Shown piece after piece: positions 26,134-34,727 of a stretch of 64,000 bases of DNA (position 1 is the stretch's first letter; each line of letters starts with the position of its first letter). The notes under the pieces are model-generated. The model saw only the letters and a list, made by a program, of their open reading frames with translations. It was not told the origin of the DNA and ran no database searches. The stretch is from Bacteroidales bacterium M6 (lineage in GTDB: Bacteria > Bacteroidota > Bacteroidia > Bacteroidales > Muribaculaceae), in assembly GCA_001689485.1 (NCBI GenBank), contig LUJQ01000021.1, positions 61,210-125,209 of the forward strand, given 5' to 3'. The translations under genes were made by a program, and so were the position numbers.

Positions 26134-27594
26134 ATGCTCTCTTTTCTTGCCTCACTGGCCATACTTATCGCAGGCTACATCATCTATGGCGCATTCGCCG
26201 AAAAAGTGTTCGGCATCGACCCCGGGCGCCCCACACCGGCTATAACAAAAGCCGACGGGGTCGATTTCGTGCCGATGCCCACATGGAAGGTGTTCCTTAT
26301 CCAGTTTCTCAACATAGCAGGGCTGGGGCCTATTTTCGGAGCAATAATGGGGATAATGTTCGGTCCGGCAGCATATCTGTGGATTGTGTTAGGCACTATT
26401 TTTGCGGGGGCGGTACATGACTATATCTCCGGCATGATTTCGCTCAGGGCCGACGGCGCCTCGCTCCCCGAAATCGTAGGCCGGGAACTCGGTTCCGGCA
26501 TCAGGCAGGTGATGCGTGCCTTCTCGATTGTGCTGCTGATACTGGTCGGCGGGGTATTCGTGGTGACAACATCCGGCCTTGTGGCCTCGCTTACTCCCGA
26601 CAGCCTCGATGCCACATTCTGGGCAGTGGTGATATTCATCTACTACCTTATGGCAACGATGTTCCCTGTCGACAAGCTGATAGGCAACATCTACCCCCTG
26701 TTTGCAGTCGTACTGCTGTTCATGGCCGTAGGTCTTGTGGGGGTGATGCTTTTCGGCGACGTAACGGTGCCTGATGCATTTGCTTCCGGCCTTGGCAACC
26801 ATTATCCTGAGGCAGGACGCTCCACCCACCCCGTTTTCCCGATGCTGTTCATCTCTATAGCCTGCGGTGCGATTTCCGGCTTCCACGCCACGCAGTCGCC
26901 CATGATGGCACGTTGCATGAAAAACGAACGGCTGGCACGCCCGGTGTTCTACGGCGCCATGGTGGCAGAGGGTATTGTTGCCCTCATATGGGCAGCTGCC
27001 ACAATCACCTTTACCAAAGGTTACGACGGGCTGGCCGAATACATGGCCCAACCGGGTCATAGCCCCAGCTCGCTTATCCACGACATATCGACCTCATGGC
27101 TGGGCGCGGTAGGCGGCATAATAGCGGTTATAGGAGTAATCGCGGCACCCATAACCACAGGTGACACGGCATTGCGCAGCGCAAGGCTTATAGTGGCCGA
27201 TTTTACCCGTTTCAGACAGGATAAGATATGGCAGCGAGCCTTGGTGTCAATCCCGCTGTTCATCCTGACCTACCTGGTCATGACTATTGACTTCAACGTG
27301 CTGTGGCGCTATTTCGCATGGAGCAACCAGACTATGGCAGTGTTCACGCTGTGGGCATCGACAGTATATCTTGCCCGACACGGACGCCTGTACATCATAA
27401 CCCTGGTTCCCGCCATGTTCATGACGATGGTATGCACCAGCTACATCCTTGTCGCCCCTTCGCCCGAAGGATTCGGCATTGACTACAGCCTGTCGTTAGG
27501 ATTCGGAGCCATGGCCACAGTGGTTCTGACAGCCCTCTTTGCCCGTTACCTGCGCTCACTGCCCCCTGTGGCAATGCGCCCTGCCGCATCATAA
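26134..27594 (+). CDS. cstA: Carbon starvation protein CstA-family transporter
   Basis: Polytopic inner-membrane transporter of the CstA family, linked in E. coli to peptide and pyruvate uptake. The 486-residue protein has the family opening (GYIIYGAFAEKVFGID, about residues 11-26), QFLNIAGLGPIFGAIMG (about 53-69), HDYISGMISLRADGASLPE and a later GDTALRSARLIVADF motif. It is shorter than the 700-residue E. coli protein, like other Bacteroidetes members, which lack the C-terminal extension. About 13-14 hydrophobic segments are visible. No CRP-type site was recognised upstream. Confidence 0.92.
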   Translation: MLSFLASLAILIAGYIIYGAFAEKVFGIDPGRPTPAITKADGVDFVPMPTWKVFLIQFLNIAGLGPIFGAIMGIMFGPAAYLWIVLGTIFAGAVHDYISGMISLRADGASLPEIVGRELGSGIRQVMRAFSIVLLILVGGVFVVTTSGLVASLTPDSLDATFWAVVIFIYYLMATMFPVDKLIGNIYPLFAVVLLFMAVGLVGVMLFGDVTVPDAFASGLGNHYPEAGRSTHPVFPMLFISIACGAISGFHATQSPMMARCMKNERLARPVFYGAMVAEGIVALIWAAATITFTKGYDGLAEYMAQPGHSPSSLIHDISTSWLGAVGGIIAVIGVIAAPITTGDTALRSARLIVADFTRFRQDKIWQRALVSIPLFILTYLVMTIDFNVLWRYFAWSNQTMAVFTLWASTVYLARHGRLYIITLVPAMFMTMVCTSYILVAPSPEGFGIDYSLSLGFGAMATVVLTALFARYLRSLPPVAMRPAAS

Positions 27595-27687
27595 CCACAT
27601 TTCCCGGACTTATACCGCAACAGCGCGGCACCGACACATTATCATATCCGGGTTGCCTGAAACCCGGTCAAAAAAGATTGTTACAAT

Positions 27688-28491
27688 ATGGATTTCCTAT
27701 CGCTAATCGGCAATAGCCGTCTATACACATTTCATTCACACACGGAATTCTGCGACGGACGCGCCCAAATGGAGGCTTTCGCACGCGAGGCCGTGCGCCA
27801 AGGGTTCACCCACTACGGTTTCACACCGCACTCCCCACTGCCCATACCATCGCCATGCAACATGACCCGCGACAATGTGCCCCGCTTTTTAGCCGAGGTT
27901 GGCCGGATACGTGCCGAATATGGTGACCGGTGCCGTTTTTATGCAGGTATGGAAATTGATTATCTAGGCGATGAATGGGGTCCGTCACACCCTTATTTCG
28001 CGTCACTGCCGCTTGATTACTCCATCGGCTCCGTGCATTTCATCCCGGCGCAGGATGGCGGGTACATCGATATTGACGGGCGCTTTGACAGCTTCCAACG
28101 CAAAATGAAAGAGCATTTTCATGAGGATATACGCTATGTGGTGGAAACATTCTTCCGCCAGTCGCACCGTATGCTCGATGCCGGAGGATTCGACATAATC
28201 GGCCATCTTGACAAAATAGGGCACAACGCATCGCATTGGAAGGATGGCATTGAAAACGAGCCGTGGTATAAGCACCTGGCCGATGAACTGATCGACCATG
28301 TGACAGCATCAGGTGTAACCGTTGAAATAAACACCAAGGCAAAGGCCGACCACAACAGGATATTCCCGCATGAACGCCACCTGCAACGCCTCATGGAAGC
28401 AGGAGTGCCGGTGATTGTGAACTCCGACGCCCACGTACCGGCACTTATAAATGCCGAACGCCCCTACGGGCTCAGCCTTATATTATCCTGA
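27688..28491 (+). CDS. PHP-domain histidinol-phosphatase
   Basis: Metal-dependent phosphatase of the PHP superfamily, expected to dephosphorylate histidinol phosphate in histidine synthesis (HisK/HisJ type). The metal-binding motifs are readable: FHSHTEFCDG near residues 13-22, GFTPHSPLP, GMEIDYLG, SIGSVHFIP, DIIGHLDKIG and the final IVNSDAHVPA. At 267 residues it is of usual size. No other his genes are in the window, so specificity for histidinol phosphate is inferred from the family alone; other PHP phosphoesterases look similar. It converges on the EFR1 gene with only 16 bases between the two stops. Confidence 0.85.
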   Translation: MDFLSLIGNSRLYTFHSHTEFCDGRAQMEAFAREAVRQGFTHYGFTPHSPLPIPSPCNMTRDNVPRFLAEVGRIRAEYGDRCRFYAGMEIDYLGDEWGPSHPYFASLPLDYSIGSVHFIPAQDGGYIDIDGRFDSFQRKMKEHFHEDIRYVVETFFRQSHRMLDAGGFDIIGHLDKIGHNASHWKDGIENEPWYKHLADELIDHVTASGVTVEINTKAKADHNRIFPHERHLQRLMEAGVPVIVNSDAHVPALINAERPYGLSLILS

Positions 28492-28507
28492 TATCAATCC
28501 CGCTGAC

Positions 28508-29272
28508 TTACATCACCTTTTTCTGTCCTTTCCCATCGGTCTCCTTCCCATAGGCAACCGCATGCGAAGGGCAGATATGGTAACACCGCAGGCACAAGGC
28601 ACATTTCCTTCCCCACACAGGATTCCCGTCGCTCATCGATATATTCCCAAGCGGGCAGCTGACTGCACATAGCCCGCAAGCGGTGCATTTATCGTTATGA
28701 CGGAAAGGTGCCGGCGACATGCAGAACCGTTTGAAAAACGGATATACCACAGCGGTTTTCAGCCATGCCGACGCACCTCTGACCACATCGCTATCGGCAA
28801 ACCCGCGCCTGATTGCCTCAGCAACAGCACCGACACGCCGTGGCATCGCATCTGTTTTGGCAGCGGCAATTTCAGGGGCATCGACATCAAACCCCTTCAT
28901 AAGCACATAGGTGTTGGGCATCTGGACCGAAAATGCGCCGCGCGGGTTCCATCCGCGTCTCCCTATCAGCTTACGCCATTGATTGTCGGCAAAGCCGATG
29001 TCGTCGCCGCATGTACACACCATAAAATGCCCGGTGCCATGCGCTCCTTTTATTTTCGACCGGCGGATAAAATCGGCCACAACCGGGGGTAGCCCCCATG
29101 AATATATCGGGAACACCCACACCACGACCTCCCCTTCGGGAACTTCGAGTACCTGCGAGGAAGGCGACAGAAGCAAATCCCCCTCCAACGGGAGGATTCT
29201 GCCCCCTATATGCCGTTGCAGCTCTTTGGCCACAAGCATGGAGTTACCTGTACCTGAAAACGTTATAATCAT
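28508..29272 (-). CDS. EFR1-family flavodoxin-ferredoxin fusion
   Basis: A 254-residue cytoplasmic electron-transfer protein. The N-terminal flavodoxin-like domain has the FMN-binding loop FSGTGNSMLVAKEL (about residues 5-18), and the C-terminal part carries two [4Fe-4S] motifs: CTACGLCAVSCPLG and CALCLRCYHICPSHA. EFR1 proteins are widespread in anaerobes and their physiological partner is unknown. The gene stands alone, converging on the PHP phosphatase gene. A Smr-domain gene lies upstream on the same strand beyond a terminator hairpin, so EFR1 is probably transcribed separately. Confidence 0.88.
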   Translation of the reverse strand: MIITFSGTGNSMLVAKELQRHIGGRILPLEGDLLLSPSSQVLEVPEGEVVVWVFPIYSWGLPPVVADFIRRSKIKGAHGTGHFMVCTCGDDIGFADNQWRKLIGRRGWNPRGAFSVQMPNTYVLMKGFDVDAPEIAAAKTDAMPRRVGAVAEAIRRGFADSDVVRGASAWLKTAVVYPFFKRFCMSPAPFRHNDKCTACGLCAVSCPLGNISMSDGNPVWGRKCALCLRCYHICPSHAVAYGKETDGKGQKKVM

Positions 29273-29311
29273 AGGCTATACATTCTCATTATCCTGATAC
29301 GTAATGCAGCG

Positions 29312-29340
29312 AAAACCGGGAATACCAAGGCATTCCCGGC
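29312..29340 (-). terminator. Terminator of the Smr-domain gene
   Basis: On the minus strand an 8-bp stem (29332-29339 with 29316-29323) and 8-base loop are followed by TTTTC, 13 bases after the Smr gene's stop. Confidence 0.6.
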
Positions 29341-29352
29341 TGATACGTATGT

Positions 29353-30444
29353 TTATCTGATTGTAACCTGCGTTGCCCCGTAACCATATTCCCTGAACGA
29401 GGCATCCTGCACGTCATGCCCCTTGTAACGGTAGTTAAGCTCCTTCATAAGGGCTTGGCGCAGAATCCCTTCCCCTTTGCCATGGATAAACACTATTTTT
29501 TTACCATGGTTACGCAGATTCTCGTCCATCGCCTTTCGGAAAGCATCAACCTGGTAGTTGAGTATATCGGCATTCGACAAACCGTTGGTATTGTCGATAA
29601 GTTCGTTGATATGCAGGTCGACCACCATCGGCCCCTCCTTCGGCTGCTTTTTTTGCACAGGGCGAGCCGACGGGCGACGGTCGGCAGCCCGTTTCTGCCT
29701 CATGGCATCCTCAATACTGGAACTGTCGAAAACCATCGAACGCTGGGGAATATCATTCTTCACAATGTCTATGGCTATTACAGGCTCATCGAAATATGTG
29801 TTTTCGCGGAAGCAATGCAGCTTGAAGAATTTCGTTGTGTCAAGATGGGTCTCAATCGCCACCGGGGCTTTGAGCTTGAACTCCTTGTCGCGCTTGAAGG
29901 CTACATACTGGAACGCGACACGGTCGAGTCGCCCCACCTGGTCGCCCGACAGTTCCTCAAGAAAAATCTGCATGTTAGGCTCTACAAGCCCCGCAAAACG
30001 GGTAGTCCAGCCGCTCTCTTCGTCAGCCCGTGAAAGGTATGTGAAATACAGGTAATAATTGGAATCATTGACCAGGTAAGCCTCGAATGTAGTTGTCGTA
30101 AGGTGTTTGAGTTCCACCGCCTCATAGGCCAGCACCACATTCAGCGTATCACCTCCGGGCGTTTCCGCAACAGGCGCCGGTTTCGGGGCTTCAGGCACGG
30201 TTGTAGGCACGAATTTGCTTTGACGTTCCTTTTCCTGCTCCTGCTTTTTCTGACCTGTGCCGCCGAAAATATCCCGGCGCGACGTCTCCTCACCGGCAAC
30301 ACTCACCACCACCAGCTCTTTCAGAAGCACCGGTGTCACAAATCCGTCATCCTCCTCGACATGGGCAATCTGACCGTCGATTTTAACCACCCGGCCACCG
30401 CCTGTGGTGCTGAGGAATCTCACTGTATCTCCTACTTTTGCCAT
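29353..30444 (-). CDS. DUF2027 / Smr-domain protein
   Basis: A 363-residue cytoplasmic protein. The N-terminal 50 residues form a small beta-barrel (VGDTVRFLSTTGGGRVVKID), followed by a low-complexity charged linker and a DUF2027 beta domain (about 105-250). The C-terminal 85 residues are a Smr domain with the signatures VDLHINEL and FIHGKGEGILRQAL, ending in YGYGATQVTIR. Smr domains nick DNA or cleave RNA (as in MutS2 and ribosome-rescue factors); the substrate of this Bacteroidetes combination is not known. It is divergent from queA across 54 bases, in which a minus-strand -7-like box (TAAGTTTG, plus 30467-30474) can serve it. Confidence 0.87.
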   Translation of the reverse strand: MAKVGDTVRFLSTTGGGRVVKIDGQIAHVEEDDGFVTPVLLKELVVVSVAGEETSRRDIFGGTGQKKQEQEKERQSKFVPTTVPEAPKPAPVAETPGGDTLNVVLAYEAVELKHLTTTTFEAYLVNDSNYYLYFTYLSRADEESGWTTRFAGLVEPNMQIFLEELSGDQVGRLDRVAFQYVAFKRDKEFKLKAPVAIETHLDTTKFFKLHCFRENTYFDEPVIAIDIVKNDIPQRSMVFDSSSIEDAMRQKRAADRRPSARPVQKKQPKEGPMVVDLHINELIDNTNGLSNADILNYQVDAFRKAMDENLRNHGKKIVFIHGKGEGILRQALMKELNYRYKGHDVQDASFREYGYGATQVTIR

Positions 30445-30466
30445 ATCATTCGTTCTAATTTGAATA

Positions 30467-30474
30467 CAAACTTA
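30467..30474 (-). promoter_or_regulatory. -7 box for the Smr-domain gene
   Basis: Minus-strand TAAGTTTG fits TAnnTTTG and lies 22 bases before the Smr gene's ATG. No -33 TTTG was found at the right spacing. Confidence 0.4.
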
Positions 30475-30486
30475 CGTAAATTTCCG

Positions 30487-30494
30487 TAATTTTG
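30487..30494 (+). promoter_or_regulatory. -7 box abutting the queA start codon
   Basis: TAATTTTG fits TAnnTTTG and ends 4 bases before the queA ATG (30499). A TTTG at 30459-30462 is 24 bases upstream, somewhat far for a -33 box. If used, the transcript would start at or next to the ATG. Confidence 0.5.
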
Positions 30495-30498
30495 CATC

Positions 30499-31710
30499 AT
30501 GGTTAAGAATCTAAGAATCGAGGAATTCGACTATCCGCTGCCCGACGACCGCATCGCACGATACCCGCTGGCACAGCGCGACAGCTGCAAGCTGCTTATG
30601 CGCCGCGCCGACGGCTCTGTTTCAGACCACGTTTTCACCGAGCTTCCGGGGCTTCTGCCCATGGATGCCATGCTGGTCTATAACAACACGCGTGTAATCA
30701 ACGCACGCCTCCGTTTTCGGAAGCCCGAAGGGGCTACAATCGAGATTTTCTGCCTGGAGCCGGTGGAACCGCGCGATTATGCTGTCAGTTTCGCCCAAAA
30801 CGGGCGTTGCTCATGGACATGCTTTGTAGGGAACTCCAAACGATGGAAACATGGCACTCTTGAAATGCAGCTCACCGCAGCAGGGAAACCTGTCACATTC
30901 AAGGCCGAACGTCTTTCCAAAGAAGGAAATGCATCGACGGTGGAATTCACATGGGATAATCATGAAATCACGTTTTCCGAAATAATTTCAGCTGTCGGGG
31001 AAATCCCTATACCCCCCTACCTCAACCGCTCGACCGAGGCATCCGACCAAACCGACTACCAGACGGTATATTCACACATCGACGGCTCTGTAGCAGCACC
31101 CACCGCCGGGCTGCATTTCACCGACAAGGTGCTGAAAGAAATATCCGACCGGGGCATTCCTCGGCGCGAACTCACCCTGCACGTAGGAGCCGGGACATTC
31201 CAGCCTGTGAAAGCCGACGAAATAGGCGACCACGAGATGCATAGCGAGTTCATAGCCGTAAGCCGCGACCTCATTAACGAACTGGCACAGGGAAATCACC
31301 GCGTGATTGCCGTAGGGACAACCTCTGTACGCACACTTGAAAGCCTCTATCACGCCGGACGGCTTATATTATCGGGAAACTGGCAGGGCGAGGTGCCGCA
31401 ATGGGCGCCTTACACCGACGAAGCCGACACCCCCTGCACAACCGAAGCCCTGAAGGCCATCACCGACTATCTCGACGCCCGTGGGGAGAACTCATTTATA
31501 GCATCGACACGCATAATAATCGCGCCGGGCTACCGCTACCGCGTTGTCAAAGGGATGGTGACCAACTTCCACCAGCCCCGTTCCACCCTTCTCCTGCTCG
31601 TGTCGGCATTCACCAACGGCGACTGGCGCCCGGTCTATGACCACGCACTTGCAAACGGCTACAGGTTTCTCAGCTACGGCGACGCCTGCCTGCTGGAAGG
31701 CATGCCATAA
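30499..31710 (+). CDS. queA: tRNA preQ1(34) S-adenosylmethionine ribosyltransferase-isomerase
   Basis: Adds the ribosyl part of SAM to 7-aminomethyl-7-deazaguanine in tRNA, the penultimate step of queuosine synthesis. The 403 residues show the family blocks FDYPLPDDRIARYPL (about residues 9-23), LVYNNTRVINARL, PTAGLHFTDKVL, LHVGAGTFQPVK and the C-terminal GMVTNFHQPRSTLLLLVSAF. It is longer than the 356-residue E. coli enzyme owing to an insertion in the middle, as in other Bacteroidetes. It is divergent from the Smr gene, and its -7 box lies only 4 bases before the ATG, so the mRNA may be leaderless. A long palindromic terminator follows. Confidence 0.96.
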   Translation: MVKNLRIEEFDYPLPDDRIARYPLAQRDSCKLLMRRADGSVSDHVFTELPGLLPMDAMLVYNNTRVINARLRFRKPEGATIEIFCLEPVEPRDYAVSFAQNGRCSWTCFVGNSKRWKHGTLEMQLTAAGKPVTFKAERLSKEGNASTVEFTWDNHEITFSEIISAVGEIPIPPYLNRSTEASDQTDYQTVYSHIDGSVAAPTAGLHFTDKVLKEISDRGIPRRELTLHVGAGTFQPVKADEIGDHEMHSEFIAVSRDLINELAQGNHRVIAVGTTSVRTLESLYHAGRLILSGNWQGEVPQWAPYTDEADTPCTTEALKAITDYLDARGENSFIASTRIIIAPGYRYRVVKGMVTNFHQPRSTLLLLVSAFTNGDWRPVYDHALANGYRFLSYGDACLLEGMP

Positions 31711-31728
31711 GCCAATCATGTAATCATA

Positions 31729-31782
31729 AACCGAAAGCCCCATTAAATGTCTGTTATCTGACATTTAATGGGGCTTTCGGTT
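31729..31782. terminator. Bidirectional terminator between queA and the guanylyltransferase gene
   Basis: A 23-bp perfect stem (31729-31751 with 31760-31782) and 8-base loop lie between the converging genes. The stem itself is GC- then AT-rich and is flanked by short A/T runs rather than a strong T-tract. Confidence 0.75.
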
Positions 31783-31805
31783 ACTATTTTAAACGGCCGG
31801 GCGAA

Positions 31806-32891
31806 TTAAAGATATTTATCGCCGAAGGCCATATGTGCGTCATTCACCATCTGCTTGATGCGCTGCTCCTCGGCCTTGGGGCAAATCAGCAACACATCAC
31901 CGGCATCTGCCACTATATAATCGGTCAGCCCGTTGACCACCACCAGCTTTTCACCGTCAACAGCGAATATATTGCCAGTGGAATTATAGGCCAGCACATT
32001 GCAATTCTGGGTAACGTTGCCATCGCGGTTGCGTGGCGAATTGTCGTAAAGGGCGCTCCATGTGCCAAGGTCGTTCCATCCGAACGAAACGCATTCCACA
32101 TACACGTTCGAGGCTTTCTCCATCACGGCGAAATCAATCGAAATTCCCACGCAACCGGGGAAATTACGGTTGATAAAGTCACGTTCCGCCGGCGTTCCAA
32201 AAAGCCCCTCCCCTTTTTCAAAGGTGGCCGAAACGTCAGGAGCATTATTTTTCAACTCGCGTATAATGGTTTGGGCGCCCCATAGGAAAATCCCGGAATT
32301 CCAAAAGAACTCGCCCGACTCCACAAAAACCTCGGCCAGTTCAAGCGCCGGTTTTTCGGTGAAGGTCTTGACCTTGCATATAGGGCCGTCGCCAACCGGG
32401 GCGCCAATCTGGATATACCCGTAACCGGTTTCGGGACGTGTCGGTTTGATGCCGAGCGTAAGCAACGCATCGTTTTTCTCAACGAACTCAAAACCATTGA
32501 GTATAGCCTCTTCAAAAACCTGCTCCCTGGTAATCAGATGATCGCTCGGAGCCACCATGATACTGGCATGCGGGTCAATCGCGGCGATATGATAGGCCGC
32601 CCAGGCGATGCAAGGCGCGGTGTTACGGCGCGCAGGCTCAAGCAGAATCTGGCTTTCGTCGAGTTCGGGCAACTGCTCCCTTACCAGGGGGGCATACTGT
32701 TCATTGGTGACAATCAACACATTCTCCTTCGGCACGATGGGAAGCACCCTGTCGTAGCTCATCTGCAACAGGCTCCGGCCAGTGCCGAGGAAATCAATAA
32801 ACTGTTTCGGACGCGAAGAGCGGCTGTAAGGCCAGAAACGGCTGCCGATGCCTCCGCACATTATAACACAATAACGATGTTGGTCAATCAT
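31806..32891 (-). CDS. Mannose-1-phosphate guanylyltransferase
   Basis: Makes GDP-mannose from mannose 1-phosphate and GTP for surface glycans, GDP-fucose and lipid-linked sugars. The nucleotide-binding opening CGGIGSRFWPYSRSSRPKQF is at about residues 12-31, followed by VPKENVLIVTNEQY, MVAPSDHLI, and the FTEKP motif (about 150) that contacts the sugar phosphate. The 361-residue length is that of the single-domain ManC/RfbM type with no phosphomannose isomerase domain. It is transcribed as a single gene converging on queA; upstream lie about 360 bases without a gene. Confidence 0.93.
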   Translation of the reverse strand: MIDQHRYCVIMCGGIGSRFWPYSRSSRPKQFIDFLGTGRSLLQMSYDRVLPIVPKENVLIVTNEQYAPLVREQLPELDESQILLEPARRNTAPCIAWAAYHIAAIDPHASIMVAPSDHLITREQVFEEAILNGFEFVEKNDALLTLGIKPTRPETGYGYIQIGAPVGDGPICKVKTFTEKPALELAEVFVESGEFFWNSGIFLWGAQTIIRELKNNAPDVSATFEKGEGLFGTPAERDFINRNFPGCVGISIDFAVMEKASNVYVECVSFGWNDLGTWSALYDNSPRNRDGNVTQNCNVLAYNSTGNIFAVDGEKLVVVNGLTDYIVADAGDVLLICPKAEEQRIKQMVNDAHMAFGDKYL

Positions 32892-33131
32892 ATCGTAATG
32901 TATGGATTATTTAGCTGATATGGTGTTTTCGCTTTGCTAAGGTAGGGGTTTATCCTGAGATGTGCAACTTGAATAGACGGAAGGCATCCGTAACAGGTGT
33001 CGGCATGCCCTGTTTTGCGACAAAAAAAACGCCCTCAGGCTGCACCATTCCTAATCCTTATGCGTTTTATAAAAAGGGGCTGCAACAATTTTTTCGACAG
33101 TAAAGTCTTTTCGACTTAAGCTCTAAAATCG

Positions 33132-33139
33132 TAAATTTG
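33132..33139 (+). promoter_or_regulatory. -7 box of the TPR-protein gene
   Basis: TAAATTTG fits TAnnTTTG; TTTT at 33108-33111 is 20 bases upstream and could be a degenerate -33 box. The leader to the ATG at 33252 would be about 108 bases and includes the GATTGTCT repeat. Confidence 0.5.
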
Positions 33140-33148
33140 CACCTAAGT

Positions 33149-33171
33149 GATTGTCTGAAATTTTTTCCAAA
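33149..33171 (+). repeat. GATTGTCT-type repeat, copy 1
   Basis: GATTGTCT followed by an A/T-rich run and TTTTTTCCAAA. About 19 of the 23 positions match the copy at 35973-35996. It lies in the probable leader of the TPR-protein gene. Confidence 0.5.
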
Positions 33172-33251
33172 AGATTTTTTCAACAACCTATAAGTGCCGG
33201 GGCATACCGCCTTCCAGAACCTCAACCGATTGTTTTTCCAATCCCATCCCT

Positions 33252-33992
33252 ATGAAACTTAAAAACCTGCTATATACCTGCCTTGTAATAATCATACTGC
33301 TGTCGGCGGCAAACGCCGAAGCGGTCAGCCCTTATCCTGCCCTGGAAACAAAAGCAGCACGATTTTTCAAATATAAGGAATGGGCATCGGCATCGGCTAT
33401 GTTCGACCTCATGCTTGAGGAGCGTCCCGATGTGGCACAAACCTACGGCCAGGCCATAGTGTCTAACGGGATGATGGGAAATCACGACGCCCAGGCACAT
33501 CTTATGGCCAAAGCACTCGACAACCACATACCTTTCGACTCCGTATTCTCCGGGGTTAAGGAATGGAGCTTCCATATCGGCAAGCCACACCTGTTTGAGA
33601 AATTCCTGATCGATACACGCGAAACGCACCCCTGGATGCAGCGCACCATCAACGGCTATCTGCTGAAATACTATTCACTCAGGCGCAACGGCCCCGAAAT
33701 GATTACCTACAGCCACACGATGCTCGACGGAGCACCCGACAATATCAGCTTCCTGACACTTCTTGCCGAAGGATATATGCTGAATGGTGACACCGACAAG
33801 GGTATTGCAACCTATAAACATATCCTGCATCTGTCGCCCGACAATTACCATGCCTTGCTGACATTAGGCAACTGGTATGCATCCAGGCCGGGGACATCCC
33901 AGGCAGAATCACCAGTTTATTACCTTGAGCGTGCCGATTCCCTGCGACCTACCCCCTATGTCACCGCCCTTATAAAGCAATTGAAAAAATGA
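33252..33992 (+). CDS. Exported TPR-repeat protein
   Basis: A 246-residue protein with a signal peptide (hydrophobic stretch LLYTCLVIIILLSAANA, about residues 5-21, cleavage likely after Ala). The rest is made of helical pairs of the tetratricopeptide type, clearest at the C-terminus (LLAEGYMLNGDTDKGIATYK, HLSPDNYHALLTLGNWYASR) and partly degenerate before that. It is probably periplasmic and mediates protein contacts; the partner is unknown. It is monocistronic, with a promoter-like -7 box 112 bases upstream. The downstream gene (RNase HI) converges on it. Confidence 0.75.
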   Translation: MKLKNLLYTCLVIIILLSAANAEAVSPYPALETKAARFFKYKEWASASAMFDLMLEERPDVAQTYGQAIVSNGMMGNHDAQAHLMAKALDNHIPFDSVFSGVKEWSFHIGKPHLFEKFLIDTRETHPWMQRTINGYLLKYYSLRRNGPEMITYSHTMLDGAPDNISFLTLLAEGYMLNGDTDKGIATYKHILHLSPDNYHALLTLGNWYASRPGTSQAESPVYYLERADSLRPTPYVTALIKQLKK

Positions 33993-34049
33993 AGGGGTGT
34001 AATTGCCGACTCATACGGGTCGCGGCTTGCGGGGCCGCAGCCAGCGAGT

Positions 34050-34709
34050 TTATTTACGACCGAAATCAGCAGGGATTTCTCCCCACAGGTCGGTATCCCA
34101 GCGCAACACGGGATTTGACGTAGAATGCGTCTGAATCCATATATCGGCACGGGCCAAAAGCTCGAAAATCTTACCGTTTCGCGACGTGCGGGTCAGTTTT
34201 GTTCGACATCCTCGGCTCTTAACCCAGCTGCGTGCCGTGCGTGAATCGCTGTAGACCGGGGTCACAGAATCCCCCTTGTTATAAAGATATGCCAATGCAT
34301 GCACCAGTGCGAGGTATTCGGCAACATTGTTTGTGCCATCCTCCAACGGGCCGACATGAAACAACTCTATACCCGACTTTACGTCTACCCCACGGTATTC
34401 CATACGTCCCGGGTTACCGGCACACGCTCCGTCAACAGCAATCGCATCAGGATTGATTTCAGGAATCTCGCCCAACGACAAATGTTCGGACGAATGCGCC
34501 TGTGCCGCGTTATGACCGGCAATCGACATGATGATAGAAGCCTCGTCGGCAGAATCTCCCCGAAAAGCCAACGTGGCGGCAACCTGGGAGTCAAAAGCCT
34601 TGAAACGGGCGCCAGGGAATCCCGTCACCTGCTCGCGGCAGTCATCCCAGTCTTCATACACCCCAGGCTCCCGTCCCACCCAGACAACATAGAATTTACG
34701 TTTTCCCAT
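34050..34709 (-). CDS. rnhA: Ribonuclease HI with N-terminal hybrid-binding (viroplasmin-like) domain
   Basis: Cleaves the RNA strand of RNA-DNA hybrids. Residues about 1-50 form the hybrid-binding domain (KFYVVWVGREPGVYEDWDDC, FPGARFKAF). The RNase H fold follows at about 80-219 with the catalytic carboxylates in AVDGACAGNPG, NNVAEYLALVHAL and VYSDSRTARSW, and the fourth Asp in the final PADFGRK segment. This arrangement with an N-terminal binding domain is common in Bacteroidetes and eukaryotes. It starts 18 bases after the stop of the alanine-dehydrogenase-like gene on the same strand, so the two are probably co-transcribed. Confidence 0.93.
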   Translation of the reverse strand: MGKRKFYVVWVGREPGVYEDWDDCREQVTGFPGARFKAFDSQVAATLAFRGDSADEASIIMSIAGHNAAQAHSSEHLSLGEIPEINPDAIAVDGACAGNPGRMEYRGVDVKSGIELFHVGPLEDGTNNVAEYLALVHALAYLYNKGDSVTPVYSDSRTARSWVKSRGCRTKLTRTSRNGKIFELLARADIWIQTHSTSNPVLRWDTDLWGEIPADFGRK

Positions 34710-34727
34710 ATAACAATGCGCACAATT

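Larger units (their letters stand above)
32892..33251. other. Divergent intergenic region, 360 bases
   Basis: No gene is evident. It contains a small hairpin AACAGG/CCTGTT (32992-33014) followed by TTTT, a -7 box TAAATTTG at 33132-33139, and one copy of the GATTGTCT-type repeat (33149-33171) that recurs at 35973. No consensus promoter for the minus-strand guanylyltransferase was found. Confidence 0.5.

Noticed and set aside
34020..34049. GC-rich inverted sequence after rnhA as a terminator
   Set aside because: The stem is interrupted by a bulge and has no T-run on the minus strand.
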